DNA of 32,453 bases from Mnemiopsis leidyi (Eukaryota > Ctenophora > Tentaculata > Lobata > Bolinopsidae), in assembly GCA_000226015.1 (NCBI GenBank), contig JH155225.1, positions 68,988 through 101,440 on the forward strand, in the 5' to 3' direction. A model generated the notes under the pieces. The model did not search any database. It worked only from the letters and a program-made list of their open reading frames with translations, and had not been told where the DNA came from. Positions 19,403 to 29,300 of the stretch are shown here, piece after piece (position 1 is the first letter of the stretch; every line of letters begins with the position of its first letter). The translations under genes and the position numbers were made by a program.

Positions 19403-21082
19403 ATGCTCGGCTCGAGAAAAATGTGGGTGCTTCACATCACCGTCCTCCTCCTCCTCCTTCCTCCGTCCTTGACAACAGTCTCAGAGGGATTCAAGTCGGA
19501 AACTTGTAAAGCAGGGGCCTGTATGGCTGATTTCGATACCTCTACTGAAGGTAGGCTGCAACCTATAGGACTTTTTAAAGATGTGACAGAGGAAGTAGAT
19601 TTCTCCGAGATTCAAGTTGTGGAGGGTAAAGTTCCGGACTGGTTATCTGGTTCCATGTACAAGGTCGGAGTTGGAGCCTTTAATGTGGGGTCACGTCGTG
19701 TAAACAACGTTATAGACGCCCTCAGCAAGGTATACAGATGGAGTTTCAAACCTGGCAAAGCGCCAAGTTTCTCCACCAAGTTTCTGAAAACGGGGATCTA
19801 CAACAGAAGTATTGACGACGGTGAGTTAGTGCCTCACAAAGTTGTGGGAGACATCTTACCTCCAGTCTCCACCTTTGAGAAAGTGAAGATGGCACTGTGG
19901 GATTCTGCCCGAGACAACAACAACATAACTCCCTGGAAACTAAAGGGAAGAGACGGCATCACCGTCACTGGGGAGAGTCCTCTCCTGTTTGACGTAGAGA
20001 AAGTCAACCTGGACTTTCTGGAGAAGTACAAGTTCTTCAACAAGGGAAGTTTTGTGAAGGAGTTTATGTCGGCGTCCCACTACGCCAGACACCCCACCAC
20101 CGGAGACAGTTACAACTATGTGTACATGACCGGGCTGGACAAGGGCCTCCTCACTGGGGTGGAGCCGGGCTACGAGATGATCAGAGTTACTCAGGACGAG
20201 AGCGGTAAAGCTGTCGGAGAGGTGGTTGGCTTTATTAAAAGTTCGATGAGTGATATAAGGATAATCCACTCGCTCGGAGTTACAGAGAACTACGTGATTC
20301 TTCCCCGTCTGAGTCTGCGAGCTGACCTGAACTCGACATTTCATGTCTGTTCCAACATCGTGTTTGACGACAAAGCTCCTACCTACATGCACGTCATGTC
20401 GATAAACGATGGTTCTTATAAAACATTCGAGTTTCCGTCCTTCATATCCGTGCATATCGTCAACTCGTTCGAGAGGACAAACGAGAAAGGGGAAACTGAG
20501 GTAGTGCTAGATTACCCAACTTTGACCACAATGGAGGGTTTCAACCATGAACGCTGTTACTACGAGATTCTCAACATAGAGTACATGTTGAGTGACCAGT
20601 TTAGCTACAGAAAGGACTTCAAGCCTCTTACTGATGTCACGATCAGGAGATTTGTCATGAACATGGCAACCGGAAAGGGAGAGGTTCTTGACCACCCCAA
20701 ACTATGGAAACCGCAGATTCTTCACGTCGATTTTCCTTTTGTTAACGACAATTTCCGCGGAAAACCCTTCTGTGTTGTCTACTTCCACACGATCCAGTGG
20801 GACAACAGAAACGCGATGGGAATACTCAAGTTGGACTTGTGTAAACAGACCTCCGCAAACTGGGACGACTTCAACCTGTTCCCGGTAGAGCCGGTCTTTG
20901 TCCCGAGACCTGGAGCTGTGGAGGAGGATGATGGTGTGCTGATGTCCCCGGTATACGATGCCAGGACGGAGACTTCAGAGCTGTACATCTGGAACGCCAA
21001 GGATATGAAGGTTATCGCTCGTCTTTCTTCTCCTGTGTTAGTTCCTTGGACCAATCATGGAATGTGGCTTCCTGAGGAATGA
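19403..21082 (+). CDS. Carotenoid cleavage oxygenase family protein with signal peptide
   Basis: Member of the BCO1/BCO2/RPE65/NinaB family of non-haem iron enzymes that cleave or isomerise carotenoids and retinoids. At 559 residues it has the four iron-ligand histidines of the seven-bladed propeller: His230 (ARHPTTGDSYNY), His289 (IHSLGVTENYVI), His351 (SVHIVNSFE) and His552 in the terminal NHGMWLPEE. Gaps of 59, 62 and 201 are close to those of BCO1. The N-terminus is unusual: after Met7 come about 15 hydrophobic residues (VLHITVLLLLLPPSL) and then TTVSEG, a typical secretory signal peptide. Cys residues in ETCKAGAC and N-glycosylation motifs (NRS, NST) fit passage through the secretory pathway. 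Family members in vertebrates are cytosolic, membrane-associated or mitochondrial. The start is the first ATG after the 3' splice site at 19392; Met7 is an alternative. Intronless. Substrate cannot be predicted. Confidence 0.93.
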   Translation: MLGSRKMWVLHITVLLLLLPPSLTTVSEGFKSETCKAGACMADFDTSTEGRLQPIGLFKDVTEEVDFSEIQVVEGKVPDWLSGSMYKVGVGAFNVGSRRVNNVIDALSKVYRWSFKPGKAPSFSTKFLKTGIYNRSIDDGELVPHKVVGDILPPVSTFEKVKMALWDSARDNNNITPWKLKGRDGITVTGESPLLFDVEKVNLDFLEKYKFFNKGSFVKEFMSASHYARHPTTGDSYNYVYMTGLDKGLLTGVEPGYEMIRVTQDESGKAVGEVVGFIKSSMSDIRIIHSLGVTENYVILPRLSLRADLNSTFHVCSNIVFDDKAPTYMHVMSINDGSYKTFEFPSFISVHIVNSFERTNEKGETEVVLDYPTLTTMEGFNHERCYYEILNIEYMLSDQFSYRKDFKPLTDVTIRRFVMNMATGKGEVLDHPKLWKPQILHVDFPFVNDNFRGKPFCVVYFHTIQWDNRNAMGILKLDLCKQTSANWDDFNLFPVEPVFVPRPGAVEEDDGVLMSPVYDARTETSELYIWNAKDMKVIARLSSPVLVPWTNHGMWLPEE

Positions 21083-21661
21083 CACTGAAAATAACCTGTT
21101 TGGGTCATCTTACTACATATTAAGCTGCAAGATATGTATAGTATGTTATATTGTGTTTATAAGCTAGCGACTAAAGTAAGAGCTGAAAGCGTTCACGGAT
21201 TTTAGAACCGACGTTTTTCCTTTTGATCTCCCTTCGGACATTGGTAACAATGCTTCAAATTTTATTACCTATATAATATATTTGTTACCATTTTGCTGGC
21301 ATCCATGAGGGGTCCCTGCTAGTCTTGTTTAAGGTGAAGTGCTGCCGCGTTTAATGCTTTGGCTGCCTTGGTTCATTTTTGTTGATTTAACAAGTTTTGA
21401 TGACAACGATAATTGAAAGTTTACATCTGATACTTTTTGTGTATTTATTAATCTTTAGACTTGTTGTATTGAATAAATGCCTTGTATTAATTGTGGATGA
21501 ATTTAAAATAAGTATAACTTGAAAGTTACAATATATACATTCAAAAAATGTATTTCAATCTTATAGCAGAACAAATAGAATGATATCTTGATGCTCAAGA
21601 TACCATTTTAAGTAAAAATGAATTTAAAATTTAGTGAAAGATGGTCAAATTGAAAGGCTAA
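21083..21661. other. Oxygenase 3' flank and spacer
   Basis: Presumed 3' untranslated region up to about 21500, then AT-rich spacer. A tentative AG lies five bases before the next ATG, but the sequence before it is not pyrimidine-rich. Confidence 0.4.
21473..21478 (+). terminator. AATAAA polyadenylation signal of the carotenoid oxygenase
   Basis: Canonical hexamer 391 bases after the stop, followed by T/G-rich sequence (CCTTGTATTAATTGTGG). Confidence 0.5.
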
Positions 21662-22366
21662 ATGTCGCTATCTCTTCACCAGATTATCTACAAAACTCTC
21701 AAAACATCCCGAAAAAGAAAGGACGACTTTCTACTAGCTCTACAATTTCTCCTCTCCGGCAACAAACCAGCTATCCTATTTGACTTCTGCTCCGTAACAA
21801 CTAGCCAGCTAGAAAATATCCTGGAACAAGCAGGATTGAAGGAGTTAGTGGTTGTGGTGAAGTTGCTGGACGATGTGATCCTGGTGGATAAACGTCACGA
21901 TTTTGAGAGTGGGTATAGTCCTGAGTTTGTGGATTGTTCTCTGAGAAAGGGTACACCTGATTTAGCCGGGAGTCAAGTTTGTGAACGGTATCATGTGACG
22001 TTTCGTAAAATGTTGAACTTGATCAGAGAAGTAGGAAAAACTCAGACAATTGTAGATTTGGACTCTCTGTGTCCAGGGATGTGTTTGACGACAATATTCG
22101 GGATGTTCCTGCAGTATCCTTACGTGTACTACACTGAAGACCACGGAAATTGTTTGGCTGGAGTCCAACTTATTTTGGTTGAGCTAGGATCAAGTATAGA
22201 TCATCTTACTGATGACGTCAGAGCCAACAAAACTGATAAAGACACGTGCTACGTGTTCACAACTTTTTCTGTTCCCAAATCTATCTGTCACGACGAAGAA
22301 GCATTGACTAGCTTACCGTTTTACTTGAAACGTCAGACTGTATGCTTGAACAGTGTTGCTATGTAG
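21662..22366 (+). CDS. C1orf74/UPF0739 (DUF4504) homologue
   Basis: Intronless 234-residue protein. Similarity to the uncharacterised vertebrate C1orf74 family is seen in the N-terminal helix region with NKPAILFDFCSV, in a central RYHVTFRKMLNLIREV helix, in the hallmark GMCLTTIFGMFLQYPYVYY followed by a conserved NCL, and in the late FTTFSVPKS block. No signal peptide or membrane segment is evident, so it is probably cytosolic or nuclear. Its biochemical role is unknown. Length is slightly below the vertebrate proteins (about 270). The gene lies 579 bases after the oxygenase on the same strand. The assignment rests on remembered family motifs; the reading frame itself is firmly coding. Confidence 0.75.
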   Translation: MSLSLHQIIYKTLKTSRKRKDDFLLALQFLLSGNKPAILFDFCSVTTSQLENILEQAGLKELVVVVKLLDDVILVDKRHDFESGYSPEFVDCSLRKGTPDLAGSQVCERYHVTFRKMLNLIREVGKTQTIVDLDSLCPGMCLTTIFGMFLQYPYVYYTEDHGNCLAGVQLILVELGSSIDHLTDDVRANKTDKDTCYVFTTFSVPKSICHDEEALTSLPFYLKRQTVCLNSVAM

Positions 22367-25300
22367 ATTTATTACAAATATTAGTTTTTATGGTTTGAAG
22401 TCAATTTAAAGTCTGCAGGCTAACTGTGCTCTGTCATTAGTTTTTATTGATTAATTGAGCTCAATTATTTTGTACAAATCTAACTTTGGGGAATATTTTA
22501 ATTTTTCATTTAAAGCTGGTATGTACAACTACTAGTGTACATTACCCGTCACATGAACCCACTTTAATTTGCTCAGTTTCCTGAAGACTGCGTACGGGAA
22601 GTATTACTACCGGCCCGTTAGTTGAATGCGTGCCAGAGATTGGCCACGTGTTGTGCTTGCTACTAGAAATCCTCTGTTTTGTCAGTGAATTATAAATATT
22701 GCAAGGACGAGTGACCGTGATTGCTCTAGCCGCGTTTTGCTGATGAAATGCCATTCAGCAACTGTCACGTGACCTATAACTGCGACATAAACTTGGTCCA
22801 GCATGATAACAACTTTAAGCGGTCGATATAATAGTCCGGCTGTTTTCCGTTTTTACATGCCACGTCTCATACAAGTGACCTCAAGGATCTGATCATGATG
22901 TATGCAGAGATCATTTGCAATGAAATAAACTGCATATTGATATTTTGATTTTATGATAGTTTGCATTAATTATCGACAAGGTAGTGATCTCTCAACTTCA
23001 TTGCGTAATTGGCTTCATATTAGAATTCTATTATTATAAAATATAAGTGGAGAATTTATTTCATCCTCTACTGCTTAAATGAGTTCTTGATCCCGTTTCT
23101 TACTATGGCGTGTTGAATCCAGTATTGTTGCTGTTTGCTTTTGGTATGTTGTAATTTATTGTCATATATAAAGTCAAGTGTTATAATTCGTCTAGGCGTC
23201 TAGCTAATTTGAAACAAATGATTATCTATATCCTCTTGTATTTCAACTTTCAATCAACTTCACCGTTCACTCATTCTGCTGTGCTCAACAGATTGACGTT
23301 AATGAGGCGTCTAGCTGACTATTCTGATTTGCAAGCACCAATGTAGACTTTCAACATTCAAAACAATCTTCTCAAGCGTTAAATATCTCGTCATTTGTGT
23401 CAAGGAATTTCACTCATGCGTGAAATCACGTGACCCTCACGAGGACACTGGATTGGACGCTGGTTCGTTCTCCCCTTCCTGCGTGTAGTAGAGGGGATGT
23501 TAGATTCCACAAGTTGGAGGAAGCGAGCTGGACGATGTGTGGAGAATAGCCGAGTTGTTGGTCAAGTGTTTGACAGTTTTCAGGTAATCCTCTGTGTATG
23601 CTTGCTGTTTTTTATTTGTCAGGGAGATCTTCACTGTCAGTTGAATGACAAACACGTACTTGTTGTTTGATGTTTCACCACAGACCATGGTTTCACCTAG
23701 ATATTTACCAAAAGGAGCACCATGATATTCTGCCTCTTTTTCATCGTTGTGTATTTGTACTCATACAGTACGAGTTGGTAGCTATCCAACAAATAACAAA
23801 ACAATGCTCTGCCTTTTGTTCACACTCCACATATGATTGTTGGTTTGCTTCTCTTAGTATAGCGGCACATGATAGAGTAAGTAGTACCATTCTTTGTCAA
23901 TATTGTAATTAAGTATAAGCGGCATCATGGAAATTTAGACCATTTCACCTATTACCGTAAATTGTGTCTACTAGTAACTTCAGTCTCGCATTTCATATTT
24001 CACGGTTGATCTCCAGTTTCGTTTAATCTTATCTGTTTACGGTTACCTATCAGTTATCACCTGTTATAAAGCCACGGGAAGTATTACAGGCGATATCCTC
24101 TAATATATCATTTAGGAAGTCAAACTACCGTCCCGTAGGTCGACCGTGTCCCTTTCTCACCTAATAACTTCTTTCTGGCGTGACTTTAACTCTGGGCGGC
24201 GTGACTTCAACTCTTGGTGGCGTGAACGTATCGAATTTCACATCATCCAAACATGGACAAAAGTGTACAATTAGTGTACAGCTAATGTACTACGGCATTG
24301 TTTGCAGTCTCTAAATCTACACATTTGCTGTGTTTACCTGCAAACCACGATAATTGCCATCAGTTTGATCCAATCTTTAGCGTTATGGTTATGCTACATA
24401 AATCGTCGTACTAACTTTTTGACTTGCTTGCTCGTTTTTTGCTGCTAAATTGGCGCCAGTTTATTCTTGATCCTTGGTGCATGAAACATGATTATTATTA
24501 TCGTCTACAACTTCAATGTTTGGCTTCTCAACACTTAAGTCACGTATCACGAGAATTTACTCTTTACACGATGTACACTGTCCTGTGCTTTATTTAATTT
24601 ATCCATTTATAATAGATCTATATTTTAGATAATAGTCATCTAATACTTGACTCTGTTGGCGTACCTGTCCATGCTTATACTCTTAAACTATTGGGAGTTC
24701 TTGAAAAAACAGGTTTCAAGGCTGTTAATGTTGATTAAATTAAAGACTAGCGTTTTGACTTGCGGTAGTTCTGTTGTGCAGGGCGCGGAAAAACCTGTTT
24801 TTACCTGCCCCTTTGAGAAAAGATCAGAATCCATTGAATTGTGTATCATTACGTCCGTTGTGTATCATTAAGTCCGTTTGGATATTTTATATTATGTTGA
24901 ACTCTTATCAGTGAAAAATGCACCGAAACTTTAAACTGTTTGTCTTTTTTATAAAGTCCGATACTTACCCGTCTCAGCTTTCAAGCGATAAGTAAGGGAA
25001 TATTGTTCTTGATAAAACTGATATTGAGTAAAAGTCCTTGTAATTTGAACGTCGATATCAGGCTGGAGACTTGAGAGTTCTCCCTCAAGAAACGTACTAC
25101 GTAGATTATCGAATAATGTCTATATTTATGTTTTGTCTTTGTTTTCAAAAACGCACTTACAATCAGTTTAGAATAAGTACTATAACATCCATATCAGAGC
25201 GATAGATAATTACTTGCCGGTGATTAAAACTCATCCAAGCCGGTAATTAAGATAATTATTCTCATCTTCTCGTCTGATGTTGAACCACACAACGATCTTA

Positions 25301-26303
25301 GATTCTAAAATCAAGCGAGAAATCTGTCTTCATTTTGCTGTGCTTATGTCCTTCGTTTGTACTTCATTTAGACAATTATTCGGATAAATCTGCCTCTAAA
25401 TTATATTTCTGTGACTTAAAAAGTTGAAAAGCTCTGTCAAACTAAAAAATCTGAAGTCCCGATGTTTCTTCATTCTGTAATTCGTCTCTTTACTAATACT
25501 TGTAAATATTCATCTCAAATCTCAGATGTCAGACTTATTTGTAACCAGCTGTGTAACACGAACATATGCACTTGCCCTGAAACCAGTCAGCCCTGTACCG
25601 TTGTAAACTCTCTGACTGAGAGTTGGAACACTCGAACTTTCTTTCACGTTCCCTGGGTTCCCGAGCTTTTGTTGGTGTAGATTATGGTTAATTTCTCTTA
25701 GTTTTAGTATTAACTCATAGGTAAGCACCACTCTTGGTAAATTCTCTGGCCTTGTAATGTCAGCTAGCGTCATCACGTGACGTGTAATGGATGTAATCTG
25801 TGTAATACTGTATTTATTTAACATCCATTTCATGCACAAGCTTTTTGCGTATTTTGTATCCCTCAAATCAATTTGAAGTTTGAACATTAAAATATCAGAT
25901 ATTTTGATATCACTTATTCGGTTGTTATTTGTCGGTATGCTTCACAACGAATATTGATCTCACTTTGAAGTGATATTGCCTAAAGAATTTAGTTAAACCT
26001 CAATCAAGATAAAAACATTTAAGCTAATTTATAAATTCTACGTAGCCGCACTAGAATGGTACTGATGCAGGATCATGGCGACCCAAAAACAACCTGATGG
26101 TTTCTTCCCTAATATCTTTGCAGGAGGGTGAGATCAGATTTAACATTCTACCAATCAATGTTCTTGCATTATTTCCTTTAAAAAGTGTAAAAATTCCTTG
26201 ATAACAGATATTATTAAGAAATGAGAAGCAGTATATCCCACAAAGGTTTATTTCTTTACCAAGATTGATCAAGTCTTTTAAGCTTTACTGATGTATCCTT
26301 CAG
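22367..26303. other. Gene-poor 4-kb region upstream of the SLC25A36-type exon
   Basis: No secure gene. Three copies of the palindromic E-box TCACGTGAC occur at 22765-22773, 23426-23434 and 25773-25781. A minus-strand frame open from 23760 to 23500 has protein-like composition but overlaps a splice-bounded plus-strand candidate exon (23504-23583). A minus-strand 121-codon frame lies at 25522-25887. The first coding exon of the SLC25A36-type carrier should lie here or further left but was not identified; it must end with a two-base partial codon. Confidence 0.5.
24177..24228. repeat. Short 21-bp tandem repeat, 2.5 copies
   Basis: GGCGTGACTT-starting units at 24177 and 24198 and a partial copy at 24219, in a GC-richer patch than the surroundings. 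Confidence 0.7.
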
Positions 26304-29300
26304 GGTGGCCGGAGGGGTAGCAGCGGTAGTGACGTCACCTCTGGAAGTTATTAAAACTAGACTACAGGTATAAGACCATTTTTTGAAAGTGCCGCTTATT
26401 TTCTTATTTCTGCTTACATTATTACATTAATTAAAAATCGTACATTAACACCCTCAAATTTATAAGCATACGCAAGTTTGACCCCTTTCAAATTTTATTT
26501 GACCATGAAAGATTTATTTGTCTGGCAGTTATTCTAGAAGACACAAAGGGGTATCATCTAAAACCCTCCAGTGGACACGGAACCTTTACCTACATCAATA
26601 AATGATTAAATGATAGTTTCGTTAAAACTCATAAACTATTTCAACACTACAAATTAAATACATTTATTGAGTGGAACTATGGAAAGGGGATCGTTGCTAG
26701 CGTCAAGATTTTCTTAACCCTACCTTAGTCAGTCGATAGTCTGATACCATATGTTCCAACTAAGTTAACTAAACTAATGCCTTTCATTGCTTTATAAATC
26801 CTTTAAAAATCCTTTAAAAGTGGTAGTAAGTTGCTATAACTCCGATTCTCTAAACTGAAAGTGCCATTTGGGAATAAGGAGTTGGCTGATTAAGTGAGGA
26901 GAAAATCAATTTGGGTCATTTTTCTTTTTCTTTGCTTGACGTGCTAAAGTTCATCTAGTTTCGGCGGCCCTTATCCCCATCCCGAGAAAAATGTTATACA
27001 ATTATTGTGAATGCATGTCTCAACAGTTTTAGACTCTCCCGAACATGAAATTCTATTAGATGGCTATATATATGCACGATGCTGGCACAAAAAACTAAGT
27101 ACGTCGTTAGAAGAATAATATATGATAGGACCTAAGTAATTTTGGGGTATCTTGTTCTTTACATCTCTCGATCTATTTATCGGTACTAGGAATTACTATC
27201 ATGACTTTTGATTAACAAATGACAAGCGAAATTGACTCGATATAAAAAGACGTTGAAAAAAGACCATTATATCATACAGTAAGGAATAAACATAAGATCA
27301 TATTTACAAGTAGAAAATTTCATCTAAAGAAAAAATTAAATGCACAGCATTGTTCTTTAATGTCCGAAGCATGACAACCTCAAATAAAATATAAAGAGAA
27401 AGAATCTTGGCACAGATTAGTTGTAGTATTCTTGGCGCATGGTTTTTCTTTGGTTATAAAACATAATGTTCCTTTTTGCTTCTGGAACTATCCTAGTTGG
27501 CAACCTGAGGAGAAAAGGAAAATTGAAAGGATGGAGTTGTATGATTCGTCTTGATATTTTGTTGCTTATCTAAGTATTCGTGTATATTGCTTGAATAAGC
27601 CGTTAAGTTATTGTTCAATTCTCGATGATGACCTTGCTGAACTAGAAAGAATTAGATGATAAGCAAGTGTAATATGATGTCCTAGCCCAAAATACCACAA
27701 AAGCTATAAACTCAGATTTAACAGTACAGCCATATATTCTCCTTAGATTTTTTGCCCACAGATAAATTGAACGCGCTTAACTGTGCCAATAGCTTTGAAT
27801 AAACAATCATGGAAAAAGATGATACTCCGACTATATAAAAGTATCGAGAAACATGTTTAGTTGCTCAAGGTAGTAGACCAGCAAACGACCGACGGTCCCC
27901 CAGACCGATTTCTTTCGAATAAAAAGGAATGCTTGCTTAATGTAAATTTCGGTTGTAGACATTTGTGATTGTGCATTTACCAGTTCCATTACGTAAGTCA
28001 ACTTTTAGAACTTGATAAATTCAAGTTGAGGAAATGTCTTCACGACTTACCGACGGAGTTTCCTCAGCAGTAGCAGTCATGCTCTCCAAACCTTCCATGT
28101 AAGCATTGTAAGCATTCATCGAGTCGAACTCGTCCGAATCAGCGAGTTCAGAGTCTAGTTGGAGGTGACTGGTTACTTTTAGATTACTAATATTTTTAGC
28201 AGTGCAAATTTACTGTTTAATTGAGCACCGTGGTTTCTAAATGACAAACTGATTCAACGAATCTTAAGATAATTTTTCAAATTTCTAACCGGTTACTGCA
28301 CCTCTGCCAATGTCTTCGCTGCCTTCAACAGTCTCTTCAAAAGCTTCAACTGGTTCTTCTGCTGGTGCCTCTGCTGGTTCCTCTGCTAATTCCTCTGCTG
28401 GTTCCTCGACCTCAACATCCGCTGCAGCTAGCGTCATCAAAACAGCACCGAACAGGAAGGCCAACATTTTGAGTCTTGCTACGAAGGTGCGGTTCGCTTA
28501 GTTATTCGCGTAGTTAATCAGTTTTTGTTTGTTTATTCAGAACGTTAAATTAATCAATAAAAAAAGAACTCAATGTCTTTAATATTTTACAACTTTGTCT
28601 TCAATTATTGAAATTCCACATTGGCCTTACACGATTTAGGATGTATTATGTTAAGCACGCTTAAAGTTAAACAACGACATGTAATGAAATGTTTTTGAAT
28701 TGTAAATTCAGTTGATATATCACAAAAATTTGGTCATTTTAGAGTAAAAACTGTGCAATTTGGCTCGTTCAGCATGCCTGTACAAGGATTTTAAAACACA
28801 ATTATGTTGCTCAGTGAGCGATCAAGTCTTACCGAATTTGAAAAGTTAACTGTTCATGAAATGAAAATCTTGTCGATTATCAGGAGTTTAAGTCACATGT
28901 CTGGTCAGTCGAGTCAAGTCTGTACTAGCTAGTTAAACTTAGTCTGGTCAATCAGTCAAGTCAAGTCAAGTCAGTACTACCTAGTCAAACTTAGTCTGGT
29001 CAATCGGTCAGTCGAGTCAAGTCTGTACTACCAAGTCAAACTTAGTCTGGTCAATCGGTCGGTCAGGCGAGTCAAGTCAGTACCAACCTAGTCAGATTTA
29101 GTCTGGTCAATCGGTCGGTCAGGCAAGTCAAGTCAGTACCAACCTAGTCAGATTTAGTCTGGTCAATCGGTCAGTCGATAGAAGTGAGTACTAATAAATC
29201 AAATTGAGTCTGCTCTGGTCGAATCGGTCAGTTGAGTCGCGTCAGTACTTATTAGTCAAATTTGGTCTGGCCAATCGGTCAGTCGAGTCAAGTCTGTACT

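Noticed and set aside
23667..23912. Plus-strand frame that could join a candidate exon at 23504-23583 in phase
   Set aside because: Composition rich in His, Cys and Trp with no recognisable family; the minus strand is at least as plausible. Kept only as a finding for the region.
28310..28501. Ser/Ala-rich plus-strand frame
   Set aside because: Antisense shadow of the acidic repeat in nested gene A, whose minus-strand exons splice in phase and start with a signal peptide.
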